From: Halomonas sp.
GTDB taxonomy: Bacteria; Pseudomonadota; Gammaproteobacteria; Pseudomonadales; Halomonadaceae
NCBI GenBank assembly: GCA_003552795.1
Contig: PUOM01000038.1
Location: 1-33,378, forward strand
DNA length: 33,378 bases
Reading direction: 5' to 3'
Of the stretch, positions 16,464-23,696 are shown piece after piece. The number at the start of each line of letters is the position of its first letter. Position 1 is the stretch's first letter. The position numbers were made by a program, and so were the translations under genes. The notes below the pieces were generated by a model. That model made no database searches and had not been told where the DNA came from. It was given only the letters and a program-made list of their open reading frames with translations.

Positions 16464-17661
16464 TCTCAAGCCCGTCGAGGCGGCTCTTGCCGCACTGCTC
16501 GAAGGGGTATGCCCGCTGCCCGCGGAGCGCCTTCCCTGCGAACGGGCGGCGGGCAGAATCCTTGCCGAGGCGGTGGCGGCAACGATGGATGTACCCCCCT
16601 TCGATAACAGCGCCATGGACGGCTATGCGCTGCATCATGGCGACGCCGGTAACTGGCTGGCGGTCAGCCAGCGTATCGCCGCGGGCGCCGCCGGTGAGCC
16701 GTTGAAACGCGGGAACTGTGCGCGCATCTTCACCGGCGGTGCCATCCCCCCGGGCGCCGACTGCGTGGTGATGCAGGAGCGCTGTGAGGCTGAGGGCGGC
16801 CGCGTGCATGTCCCCGAGGGAATCCCGGCCGGCGACAATATTCGCGCCCGAGGGCGGGACGTCAGCGCCGGCCGCGAGCTGCTGCCGGTCGGCCAGCCCC
16901 TCGAGGCCGCGGCCCTCGGCCACCTGGCCGGTCAGGGGATCACCGAGGTGTCGGTGCGTCGCCGCCCGCGGGTGGCGCTGCTCTCCACCGGTGACGAGAT
17001 CATCGACCCGGGCCAGCCGCTCGGCCCGGGGCAGATCTACAACTCCAATCGTCCCATGCTCAGGCGGCTGCTGGAGCGTTTCGGCGCCGAGGTGACCCGC
17101 GCTACCGCGATTCCCGACGCTGCCGAGGGTACCCGCCTGGCCCTCGCCGCGGCGGCCCGGGAGGCAGACGTGGTCATCACCACGGGGGGCGTCAGCGTCG
17201 GCGAGGAGGATCATGTGAAGGCGGCGGTGGAAGCGCTGGGCCAGTTGGACCTGTGGCGTCTCGCCATCCGGCCCGGCAAGCCGCTGGCCCTGGGGCGGCT
17301 TGCCGCCGGGCATCGCGAAGCCCGCTTCGTGGGGCTGCCGGGCAATCCCGTCTCGAGCTTCGTCGGCGCCTGGCTGTTTCTCCGCCCGCTGATGGGCGCC
17401 CTGCTCGCTGCCCCCTCCCTGGCCGAACTGCCCCGTCTCACTGCCCGCGCCGACTTTGCCACCCGGACCGGACCCCGCGCCCACTACATGCGCGTTCGCC
17501 TGGCGTTCGGCGCGGAGGGCATCAGGGCTTACGCCTTCCGCGATCAGAACTCCGGGGTGCTCAGCTCCTGCATCGACGCTGACGCCCTGGCGGTGATCCC
17601 GGCGGAGACGCGCATCGAGGCGGGTGAGTCCATCGAGTGTCTCTGGCTCGGCAGCGGCTGA
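16456..17661 (+). CDS. moeA: Molybdopterin molybdenumtransferase MoeA
   Basis: A 401-residue protein starting inside the end of moaB. It inserts molybdate into adenylylated molybdopterin in the cytoplasm. Recognisable segments are MDVPPFDNSAMDGYAL (domain I), RIFTGGAIPPGADCVVMQE, ARGRDVSAG, the domain III set STGDEI, GQIYNSNRPML, TTGGVSVGEEDHVKAA, and LPGNPVSSF, then the C-terminal beta domain. Length is near the E. coli protein (411). It closes the DUF1244-moaB-moeA operon and faces acpH with 13 bp between stops. Confidence 0.95.
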   Translation: MADLKPVEAALAALLEGVCPLPAERLPCERAAGRILAEAVAATMDVPPFDNSAMDGYALHHGDAGNWLAVSQRIAAGAAGEPLKRGNCARIFTGGAIPPGADCVVMQERCEAEGGRVHVPEGIPAGDNIRARGRDVSAGRELLPVGQPLEAAALGHLAGQGITEVSVRRRPRVALLSTGDEIIDPGQPLGPGQIYNSNRPMLRRLLERFGAEVTRATAIPDAAEGTRLALAAAAREADVVITTGGVSVGEEDHVKAAVEALGQLDLWRLAIRPGKPLALGRLAAGHREARFVGLPGNPVSSFVGAWLFLRPLMGALLAAPSLAELPRLTARADFATRTGPRAHYMRVRLAFGAEGIRAYAFRDQNSGVLSSCIDADALAVIPAETRIEAGESIECLWLGSG

Positions 17662-17679
17662 GGCCCTCTTCGCCTCAGC
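17657..17679. terminator. Palindrome spanning both facing stop codons (moeA/acpH)
   Basis: 8-bp perfect stem GCTGAGGC/GCCTCAGC with a 7-nt loop contains the TGA of moeA in one arm and the TGA of the minus-strand gene in the other. It could end transcription in both directions; there is no U-tract. Confidence 0.45.
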
Positions 17680-18247
17680 GCCCTTCCGTCAGCTCCAGCG
17701 CCCGTCGCACCTCAGGCCACAGGCGCTGGAAATCCTCCTCCAGCCGAGAATGTTCCGCTGCCAGCCAGGGCACCAGTTCGGCCAGACGGTTGGGGCCGGT
17801 GAGGCGCTGGCCGATGCCGGCGATGGCCCGGCAGGTGAAAGCAAAGTCGGCATAGCGATGCAGCCAGTCCTGCTCCACCAGCAGCGGCACCAGCCTCGCC
17901 AACCGCGCCGGCGCCGGCCGGGCAAGCAGCACCCGGTAGGTGCGTGGAATCAGCAGCGACGGCCGCGCCTGGCGCTGGAGCTCCCGTGAAATAAAGTGAT
18001 CCCACATCAGGTCCAGGCCGATCCCGGCATAGCGACGCTGGCGGTTCGGTGATCTTCGGCGCACCGCCACCACCACCGGATGAGCATCGACGAAGGCGTC
18101 CACGCGGCGGTGGTGGCGAATGCCGCTCGCGACCTCGGCGGGCCAGGACGACAGATCGCTGCCCTTGACCCCGTCAGCGATCAGATTGCCCCACAGGAAG
18201 TCATCGCTGCCGCCGCGGGCCAGCCAGGCGTGGGCGAGGAAATTCAC
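17675..18247 (-). CDS. acpH: Acyl carrier protein phosphodiesterase AcpH family
   Basis: A 190-residue protein starting at GTG 18247, 7 bp after the tusE stop, without a separate strong ribosome site, so probably coupled to tusE. Family features include the N-terminal MNFLAHAWLARG, WGNLIADGVKG, IRHHRRVDAFVDAHP and GIGLDLMWDHF, giving the HD-like metal ligands. AcpH removes the 4'-phosphopantetheine group from holo-ACP. E. coli AcpH is 193 residues. Its position at the end of the yccA-tus cluster is probably convenience rather than function. Confidence 0.86.
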   Translation of the reverse strand: MNFLAHAWLARGGSDDFLWGNLIADGVKGSDLSSWPAEVASGIRHHRRVDAFVDAHPVVVAVRRRSPNRQRRYAGIGLDLMWDHFISRELQRQARPSLLIPRTYRVLLARPAPARLARLVPLLVEQDWLHRYADFAFTCRAIAGIGQRLTGPNRLAELVPWLAAEHSRLEEDFQRLWPEVRRALELTEGR

Positions 18248-18254
18248 GCGGGGC

Positions 18255-18608
18255 TCACAGGCAATTCGTCGGCTTGGGCAGACCGGCGATGCGGGCGGCG
18301 AGTTTGGCAGGGCTGCCGGGGAAGAGTCTCATCAGGTGAATCGAGCGGCCCTTCTCCTCGCCCAGGGCTCTGGCCACCGCCTTGACCAGCGGGCGCATCG
18401 CGGGAGCCTGCTCGAAGCGCTGGTAGAAGTCGCGAAGTACCCGGATGATTTCCCAGTGTTCATCGGTCAATTCGAGGCCCTCCTCCTTGGCGATGGCCTC
18501 AGCGATGTCTGTTGACCATTCTTCCAGGTTTATCAGGTAGCCTTCCGCATCCAGCGCCACCCGTTTATTTGTCAAATGAAGATAACGGTATATTTCTGTC
18601 GTCGCCAT
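18255..18608 (-). CDS. tusE: Sulfur relay protein TusE (DsrC family)
   Basis: A 117-residue protein; ATG 18608 overlaps the tusB stop by one base (TGATG). It has the DsrC/TusE core: LDAEGYLINLEEWSTDIAEAIA, LTDEHWEIIRVLRDFY, and the C-terminal arm GLPKPTNCL with the conserved penultimate Cys116. TusE accepts persulfide sulfur from TusD in the TusBCD complex and passes it to MnmA for 2-thiouridine at tRNA position 34. The second conserved arm Cys of dissimilatory DsrC is replaced by Arg/Ala sequence (KLAARIAGLPKP), consistent with TusE and not DsrC. Confidence 0.93.
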   Translation of the reverse strand: MATTEIYRYLHLTNKRVALDAEGYLINLEEWSTDIAEAIAKEEGLELTDEHWEIIRVLRDFYQRFEQAPAMRPLVKAVARALGEEKGRSIHLMRLFPGSPAKLAARIAGLPKPTNCL

Positions 18609-18898
18609 CAGAACCAGCTCACCGTCTTCCGGGCCTCTTCGGTCAGGGTCACGAAGCCCTCGACGTCGACCCGCACTACCGAGTCGTCACAGAGCGGCTC
18701 GAGACCGCGGGCGGCAAGGTCCTCCTCCAGGGCCAGGAGGCGACCTCTCACGTCGCCGAAGCGGCCAACCAGCCCCTTCAGGGCGCCCTGAACGCCATCC
18801 TCGATCAGCAGCAGGCGATCGTCCGGCCCCATGGCCGCCAGGGCCTGCCGATAGACCTCGCTGGTGGCCGGCGAGCGATTGAGAATATGCAACAGCAC
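18608..18898 (-). CDS. tusB: Sulfur relay protein TusB (DsrH family)
   Basis: A 96-residue protein. An upstream ATG at 18955 lies inside tusC; GTG 18898 is preferred because GGAG is 7 nt before it and the product then begins with the family's LLHILNRSP. The segment DDRLLLIEDGVQGAL is characteristic of TusB/DsrH. It forms the heterohexameric TusBCD with TusC and TusD and carries sulfur for tRNA 2-thiolation. It follows tusC by 29 bp and overlaps tusE. Confidence 0.9.
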   Translation of the reverse strand: MLLHILNRSPATSEVYRQALAAMGPDDRLLLIEDGVQGALKGLVGRFGDVRGRLLALEEDLAARGLEPLCDDSVVRVDVEGFVTLTEEARKTVSWF

Positions 18899-18927
18899 AA
18901 GGTATCTCCCGAACGGCAACGCCGTCC

Positions 18928-19311
18928 TCAGAAGGTCAGTACCAGCGAATGGCAAGCGGTAAGCCCGGGCAGCGCCGCCGCCTCGACCCTTCGCGGGGAA
19001 AGCATGAGCTCATCCCCATCGAGGCCGAGGCGCGACAGCGCCTCCGCTTCCACCAGCAGGGAATCGATATCGTACATCTCGAGCATCTCGAGGGTGGGCG
19101 CGGTGCCCTTCTGCCCCAGGGGACCGCGCTGCTGACCGGGCACCAGGGCGGTGACGCCCTCTCCCATGAACAGCAGCGTCACCCGGCGCCCGAAGGCCGC
19201 CGCCACCAGGGCCGCATCCAGGCCCTCGCGCAGCCAGCTGCTGCCGTGGGGACCATGGCGCAGGATCACCAGCAGATCGCCCGCGACGTCTTGCTCCTCG
19301 TCGTTTTCCAT
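18928..19311 (-). CDS. tusC: Sulfur relay protein TusC (DsrF family)
   Basis: A 127-residue protein; ATG 19311 follows AGGAGG by 5 nt, 9 bp after the tusD stop. It shows the DsrE/F fold: VILRHGPHGSSWLREGLDAALVAAAFGRRVTLLFMGEGV and a C-terminal LEMYDIDSLLVEAEALSRLG. The N-terminus has an acidic extension (MENDEEQDVAGD) compared with E. coli TusC. It is structural in the TusBCD complex of the tRNA thiouridine pathway. Confidence 0.91.
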   Translation of the reverse strand: MENDEEQDVAGDLLVILRHGPHGSSWLREGLDAALVAAAFGRRVTLLFMGEGVTALVPGQQRGPLGQKGTAPTLEMLEMYDIDSLLVEAEALSRLGLDGDELMLSPRRVEAAALPGLTACHSLVLTF

Positions 19312-19320
19312 GACGCCTCC

Positions 19321-19713
19321 TCAGGGTCCGAATGTCACCAGGCGATCGCAGCGCAGGCCGAGATCCACCAGCTGGCCGAGGCCGGTCAGCTCGAAGGGCG
19401 GCTCGACGCTGTGGCCCTGCTTGCCATGGCGCGCCGCCTCCCGCTCATCGAGCAGACCGCGACGCAGGGCGGCGGCGATGCAGACCTGAAGGGGCACGCC
19501 ATGGTCGGCGGACAGCGCCGCCCAGCCGTCCACCAGATGGGGTTCATCCTGGGGCGGCGCCGCGAGCCGCGCGGCGTTGTGAACCCCCTCATGATAGAAG
19601 AACACCGCCTCGAGCCGGTGGCCACGACCCGCCACCGCCCGCGCAAAACGCAGGGCAGAGTGGGCGGCCTGGCTGCTGTAGGGGGCCCCCATCAGTAGAA
19701 TCCCGTAGCGCAT
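19321..19713 (-). CDS. tusD: Sulfurtransferase TusD (DsrE family)
   Basis: A 130-residue protein; ATG 19713 follows GGAGAG. Family features: YGILLMGAPYSSQAAHSALRFARAVAGRGH, VFFYHEGVHNA, and the active-site Cys in VPLQVCIAAALRRG (about residue 78), which takes sulfur from TusA and hands it to TusE. It heads tusDCBE-acpH. A strong hairpin lies just upstream between it and yccA, so it may be served by read-through or by its own promoter. Confidence 0.93.
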   Translation of the reverse strand: MRYGILLMGAPYSSQAAHSALRFARAVAGRGHRLEAVFFYHEGVHNAARLAAPPQDEPHLVDGWAALSADHGVPLQVCIAAALRRGLLDEREAARHGKQGHSVEPPFELTGLGQLVDLGLRCDRLVTFGP

Positions 19714-19732
19714 TATCGACTCTCCACAAACA

Positions 19733-19760
19733 GGCTGGCCCCGCCGAGGCGGGGCCAGCC
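19733..19760 (-). terminator. Hairpin between yccA and tusD
   Basis: 13-bp perfect inverted repeat (GGCTGGCCCCGCC and its complement) with only 2 nt between arms, 24 bp after the yccA stop and about 20 bp before the tusD start. The following CTGTTTG is a poor U-tract, so partial read-through into tus is likely. Confidence 0.5.
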
Positions 19761-19783
19761 GAGATCCTCGCGACCCGTCAGGA

Positions 19784-20458
19784 TCAGTCGTTGCTCATGA
19801 AGCCGAGCAGGGCCAGCAGGCTGACGAAGAGGTTGTAGATCGAGACATAGAGGGTAATGGTGGCGAGGATGTAGTTGGTCTCGCCGGCCCGATGCACGAT
19901 CTCGCTGGTCTGGTAGAGGATCGCCGCGGAGGCGAACAGCACGAAGCCGGCAGAGACCATCAGCATCAGGGTGGGAATCTGGAAGACCAGGCCCGCCACC
20001 ATGGCCAGGATCAGCACGATGGCACCGGCCATCAGGAAGTTGCCCAGGAAGCTGAAGTCCTTCTTGGAGATCAGCGCCACGGCGGAGAGGCCGATGAAGG
20101 TCAGGCCCGTCATGGCCAGGGCGTTCATGACCAGGGCCGCACCGTTGGGCAGCGCCAGGTAGGCGTTGAGGATGGGGCCAAGGGTGAAGCCCATGAAGCC
20201 GGTGAAGGCGAAGGTGGCCAGCAGGCCGGCGGCCGAATCGGCGGTCTTGTGTACCAGGAACATCAGGCCGTAGGCACCGATGAAGAACACGAAGATGTTG
20301 AGCCGCTCGACGCCCATGGCCATGGCGGCGCCAGCGGTCACCGCCGAGAACATCAGCGTCATGGCAAGCAGGCCATAGGTGTTGCGCAACACCTTGTTGG
20401 TGCTGACCGTCTGGCTCTGACTCTGTTGACGGGTAAGCTGGGTATCTTGGTATGCCAT
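19784..20458 (-). CDS. yccA: Bax inhibitor-1 family inner-membrane protein (YccA-like)
   Basis: A 224-residue, seven-helix membrane protein. ATG 20458 (MAYQDTQLTRQQ) is chosen since an upstream in-frame ATG at 20551 adds a non-conserved stretch; a GGGAG lies about 9 nt before. Conserved BI-1 segments are KVLRNTYGLLAMTLMFSAVTAG, FMGFTLGPILNAYL, and SEIVHRAGETNYILATITLYVSIYNLF, with the C-terminal acidic pair MSND. E. coli YccA modulates FtsH proteolysis and family members can leak calcium or protons. In E. coli yccA also adjoins tusE, so the linkage here is an old one. Confidence 0.92.
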   Translation of the reverse strand: MAYQDTQLTRQQSQSQTVSTNKVLRNTYGLLAMTLMFSAVTAGAAMAMGVERLNIFVFFIGAYGLMFLVHKTADSAAGLLATFAFTGFMGFTLGPILNAYLALPNGAALVMNALAMTGLTFIGLSAVALISKKDFSFLGNFLMAGAIVLILAMVAGLVFQIPTLMLMVSAGFVLFASAAILYQTSEIVHRAGETNYILATITLYVSIYNLFVSLLALLGFMSND

Positions 20459-20484
20459 GGATCCAGTGCTCCCTGTGTATTTGG

Positions 20485-20505
20485 TAGGTCTTGGCAGTGG
20501 ACCTA
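20485..20505. repeat. Short inverted repeat upstream of yccA
   Basis: TAGGTC and GACCTA are separated by 9 nt, 27-47 bp before the yccA start codon. It could be an operator or a leader hairpin; nothing else supports either. Confidence 0.25.
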
Positions 20506-20551
20506 GAATGCCGACTCGAGGTTCCCCGCGCAAGCCCCTGCCCCCGCGCAC

Positions 20552-21004
20552 TCAACGCTGATTCTCTGCACCCAGTAGCTGCAGGGCCACCTCGGACGCC
20601 GTCGCGCAGATATCCCCTGCGGCCGCCGAGAGGGTCTCCAGGTCCATCCAGCAGGCGTGCGTGGCGTCATCCCCGGCGACCGGCTCCCCGGCTTCCCACG
20701 CCATGCGCATGACCACCACCACGTAGTGGAATCGCAGCCGACCCTGCGCATCGTGCTCGATCACATCGATGGCGGTGAAGGGGGTGCAGGCCCTGGCCTG
20801 CACGCCGGTCTCCTCGAACAGTTCGCGCCTTGCGGCCGCGGCAAGGCACTCCCCCGCCGTCACCTTGCCACCGGGCAGCGCCAGCCGTCCGGCGTTGGGC
20901 GGGTTGCGACGCCTGATCATCAACAGGCGCCCTTCTCTCACCACCGCGCAGGAAACCGCGGCGGCAGGAAAGGCGGTTTCGGCAGCTGATGATGATGGGG
21001 GCAT
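20552..21004 (-). CDS. Nudix hydrolase
   Basis: A 150-residue protein; ATG 21004 follows AGGAG. The full Nudix box occupies residues 46-68 (G46-x5-E52-x7-R60-E61-L62-x-E64-E65-x-G67-V68), supplying the metal-binding glutamates. The family hydrolyses nucleoside diphosphates linked to another moiety. The sequence before the box (EGRLLMIRRRNPPNAGRLALPGG) resembles ADP-ribose/NADH-type or phosphohydrolase members rather than MutT. Substrate cannot be told from sequence. It seems monocistronic. Confidence 0.88.
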   Translation of the reverse strand: MPPSSSAAETAFPAAAVSCAVVREGRLLMIRRRNPPNAGRLALPGGKVTAGECLAAAARRELFEETGVQARACTPFTAIDVIEHDAQGRLRFHYVVVVMRMAWEAGEPVAGDDATHACWMDLETLSAAAGDICATASEVALQLLGAENQR

Positions 21005-21081
21005 GGCGCTCTCCTAAGGTTGCGAGGGCCAGTGTGCCACCCTGCCGGCCCTCTGGCTAACGCCTTGATCCAGTGGTCCTC

Positions 21082-21109
21082 TTGACCCGCTGGAGAAAGC
21101 TGGTAGTAT
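21082..21109 (+). promoter_or_regulatory. Sigma70 promoter for tRNA-Ser
   Basis: TTGACC (21082-21087) and TAGTAT (21104-21109) with a 16-bp spacer, ending 15 bp before the tRNA. Strong match and correct placement for a stable RNA gene. Confidence 0.65.
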
Positions 21110-21124
21110 TCACCGCCGTAAGCC

Positions 21125-21214
21125 GGAGGGATGGCAGAGCGGTTGAATGCACCGGTCTTGAAAACCGGCAAGGGTTAACGCCCTTCCAGGGTTCGAATCC
21201 CTGTCCCTCCGCCA
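21125..21214 (+). tRNA. serT: tRNA-Ser (anticodon UGA)
   Basis: A 90-nt class II tRNA with encoded CCA. The acceptor stem is GGAGGGA pairing with TCCCTCC, discriminator G, then CCA (21212-21214). The anticodon stem is CCGGT/ACCGG around loop CTTGAAA, giving anticodon TGA at 21159-21161, which reads UCA and related serine codons. A long variable arm (CAAGGGTTAACGCCCTT in outline) and a TTCGAAT T-loop are typical of tRNA-Ser. It is a single gene with its own promoter and terminator. Confidence 0.97.
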
Positions 21215-21230
21215 CCATATCCAAAGAATC

Positions 21231-21252
21231 AGGCACCTACGGGTGCCTTTTT
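21231..21252 (+). terminator. Intrinsic terminator of tRNA-Ser
   Basis: 7-bp stem AGGCACC/GGTGCCT with loop TACG followed by a T-run (21248-21252), 17 bp after the tRNA end. Confidence 0.8.
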
Positions 21253-21292
21253 CGTTTCTGGCCATCCTACCCATCATCCTCAGGAGGGCGCC

Positions 21293-21847
21293 ATGGCGCT
21301 GAAGGCCACGATCTGCAAGGCGCGCCTGCAGGTTGCCGACATGGAGCGACACTACTATGGCGAGCACCCTCTGACCATCGCTCGCCACCCGTCCGAGACC
21401 GACGAGCGCATGATGCTGCGCCTGCTGGCCTTCGCCCGTCACGCTCACCCGGATCTGACCTTCGGGCGGGGCGTCAGCGCCGACGACGAGCCGGATCTGT
21501 GGCGCAAGAGCCTCACCGGCGATATCGAGCTGTGGATACAGCTCGGCCAGCCGGACGAGCGGGAGATACGTCGAGCCTGCGGCCGCTCGAGGCAGGTGGT
21601 GCTCTACACCTATGGCGGTCAGGGATCACGGCTCTGGTGGGAGGCGCTGGCCGGCAAGCTGCGCGGCCTGACCAACCTGACCGTCATCGACGTCTCCACC
21701 GAAAGCGTCAGCGAGCTCGGTGGACTCGCGGCCCGGAGCATGGAGCTCAACGCCACCCTCCAGGACGGCATGATCTGGCTGGCCACCCCGGAGGCCTCCG
21801 TGGAGGTCAGCATCGAGATTCGCCAGCAGTCGGCAATGACTCAGTAG
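21293..21847 (+). CDS. yaeQ: YaeQ family protein
   Basis: A 184-residue protein; ATG 21293 follows AGGAGGG. It matches YaeQ along its length (MALKATICKARLQVADMERHYY, RLLAFARHAH, DEPDLWRKSLTGDIELWIQLGQPDE, LDGMIWL-like QDGMIWLA). YaeQ has a PD-(D/E)xK-type nuclease fold with the acidic pair in EPDLW and DIELWI; no activity is well established in vivo, though it was once studied as an RfaH suppressor. Its last codons overlap the 3' end of the convergent antiporter gene by 7 bp. Confidence 0.93.
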   Translation: MALKATICKARLQVADMERHYYGEHPLTIARHPSETDERMMLRLLAFARHAHPDLTFGRGVSADDEPDLWRKSLTGDIELWIQLGQPDEREIRRACGRSRQVVLYTYGGQGSRLWWEALAGKLRGLTNLTVIDVSTESVSELGGLAARSMELNATLQDGMIWLATPEASVEVSIEIRQQSAMTQ

Positions 21848-23547
21848 AGCCTCAGCCCCACCTTGGTCACGACGTTGCCGTTCATCTCGCTGACCACCCA
21901 GTGAATGCCGTGCCAGTCCACGTCATCCCCCACCACCGGATGCCCGCCCACGCGCAGGGAGATGAAGTCCGCCAGGGTCATCTCCTGCTCCGCCTGACTC
22001 AGCGTCAGACCGTAGGCGTCGGCGATATCCTGCATGCGGGCCTCGCCGGCGAAGGTGAAGGTGCCGAAGAAGGCGCGCTCGCGCTTGAGCTTGGCATCCC
22101 CGTTGAAGAGTCGGTTGAGCGCCGGCAGGTCCTCGCTGCGGCCGATCACGCAGATCACATCGCCCAGCTGCAGGCGGGTGCTCCCCTTGGGATGCAGCAT
22201 CACATGGTCGCGGAACAGCGCCGAAATCAGCGCCCCCGAAGGGAAGCGCAGCAGCCGAATGGGCACATTCTCCAGATCGGAATTCTCCACGTTGTAGACG
22301 AACATCTCGAAATCGTTCTCAGGCAGTATGCCCAGAGGCCCGCGCCGGTTGGGGGTCACGCTGGTGGGCACTTCCACCTTCATCCAGCGCGCCATCCACC
22401 CCAGGGAGCCCCCCTGGATCAGCAGCGAGAGCAGCACCACCGCAAAGGCGACGTTGAAGTAGAGAGAGGCGTTCTCCACGCCGCCGATCACCGGGAAGAT
22501 CGCCAGCACGATGGGCACGGCGCCGCGCAGACCCACCCAGGCGATGAAGCCGGTCTCCCGCCAGCGAAACTTGAAGAAGGGCTTGATGCTGATCAGCACC
22601 GCCAAGGGCCTGGCCACGAAGATCAGCGCCAGCGCCACCAGGGTGGCGGGAAGCGCCAGCTCGAGCAGCTCGCTGGGATTGACCAGCAGGCCCAGCACCA
22701 GGAAGAGGCCGATCTGGCTCAGCCAGGCCAGGCCGTCGTGCACCGGCAGGATGAAGTTGATATGGCGTCCGGGCTGGTTGCCGATCATCAGCCCCGCCAG
22801 ATAGATGGCCAGGAAGCCGCTGCCGCCGAGGAAGCTGGTGATGCCGAACACGCTGAAGCCCAGCGCCAGGGCCAGCAGGGAGTAGAGGCCGGGAGCCAGG
22901 TCCACCCAGCGCAGCAGCTTGCCGCTGAGCCAGCCTCCCCCCACCCCGATCGCCAGCCCCAGGCCGAACTGCTGACCCAGCAGCAGCAGAGTGTCGACGC
23001 CACCGCTCAGCTCCCCGACCAGCATCTCCACCAGCACCAGGGTGAGAAAGATTGCCATGGGGTCGTTGGTGCCCGACTCGATCTCCAGGGTGGCGCCCAC
23101 CCGCTCGTTGAGATTGACCCCGCGGCCGCTGAGCATCGAGAAGACCGCGGCGGCATCGGTGGAACCGACGATCGCCCCCACCAGCAAGCCCTGCAGCAGG
23201 GTGAGGTCGAAGATCCACATGGACAGCACGCCGACGATCCCGCTGGTGATGAAAACCCCCAGGGTGGCCAGCGACAGCGCCGGCCGAAAGCCGACCCGAA
23301 AGGTCTTGAGACGGGTGCGCAGCCCACCGTCCAGCAGGATCATGGCCAGCGCCACATGGCCGAGGGTAAACGCCAGCGAATAATCGTCGAACTGGATGCC
23401 AATCAGCCCCTCTTCCCCCGCCAGCATGCCCAGCCCCAGGAAGATGAGCAGCAGGGGAAAGCCCACCAGGCTGGAGAGACGACTGGCCAGCACGCTGAGC
23501 CCGATCAGCAGGCCGCTGAGTATGAAGAGGCTATTGACGGTGTCCAT
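21841..23547 (-). CDS. nhaP2: K+/H+ antiporter, NhaP2/CvrA family (CPA1)
   Basis: A 568-residue protein; ATG 23547 follows AGGA. Residues 1-390 form a CPA1 exchanger of about 12-13 helices, with GSTDAAAVFSMLSGRG and the ion-binding Asn-Asp pair in ESGTNDPMAIF. The C-terminal third carries a RCK_C/TrkA-C-like regulatory domain (VPIRLLRFPSGALISALFRDH, LQLGDVICVIGRSEDLPALNRLF) and a CorC/HlyC-type end (VGGHPVVGDDVDWHGIHWVVSEMNG). NhaP2/CvrA exports K+ in exchange for H+ across the inner membrane and helps cell volume control at low osmolarity, apt for a halophile. E. coli CvrA is 578 residues. Confidence 0.93.
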   Translation of the reverse strand: MDTVNSLFILSGLLIGLSVLASRLSSLVGFPLLLIFLGLGMLAGEEGLIGIQFDDYSLAFTLGHVALAMILLDGGLRTRLKTFRVGFRPALSLATLGVFITSGIVGVLSMWIFDLTLLQGLLVGAIVGSTDAAAVFSMLSGRGVNLNERVGATLEIESGTNDPMAIFLTLVLVEMLVGELSGGVDTLLLLGQQFGLGLAIGVGGGWLSGKLLRWVDLAPGLYSLLALALGFSVFGITSFLGGSGFLAIYLAGLMIGNQPGRHINFILPVHDGLAWLSQIGLFLVLGLLVNPSELLELALPATLVALALIFVARPLAVLISIKPFFKFRWRETGFIAWVGLRGAVPIVLAIFPVIGGVENASLYFNVAFAVVLLSLLIQGGSLGWMARWMKVEVPTSVTPNRRGPLGILPENDFEMFVYNVENSDLENVPIRLLRFPSGALISALFRDHVMLHPKGSTRLQLGDVICVIGRSEDLPALNRLFNGDAKLKRERAFFGTFTFAGEARMQDIADAYGLTLSQAEQEMTLADFISLRVGGHPVVGDDVDWHGIHWVVSEMNGNVVTKVGLRLY

Positions 23548-23696
23548 GGCATCCTCGTGGCGGCTAATGGGGCATTATCGCACGCCCCCCGCAGCCGTGC
23601 GACGCCGTCAGCAGGGCTGGTCAGCCCTTCCCTGCAGCGGCTACACTCTGCTGCCGCCAGCCGGCCGTGTGCCGGCACCCCTGCCGGAGCCCCTGC

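Noticed and set aside
23613-23628. AGGGCTG-GT-CAGCCCT upstream of the binding-protein gene
   Set aside because: Short GC-rich inverted repeat of a kind expected by chance at this base composition; no other support.
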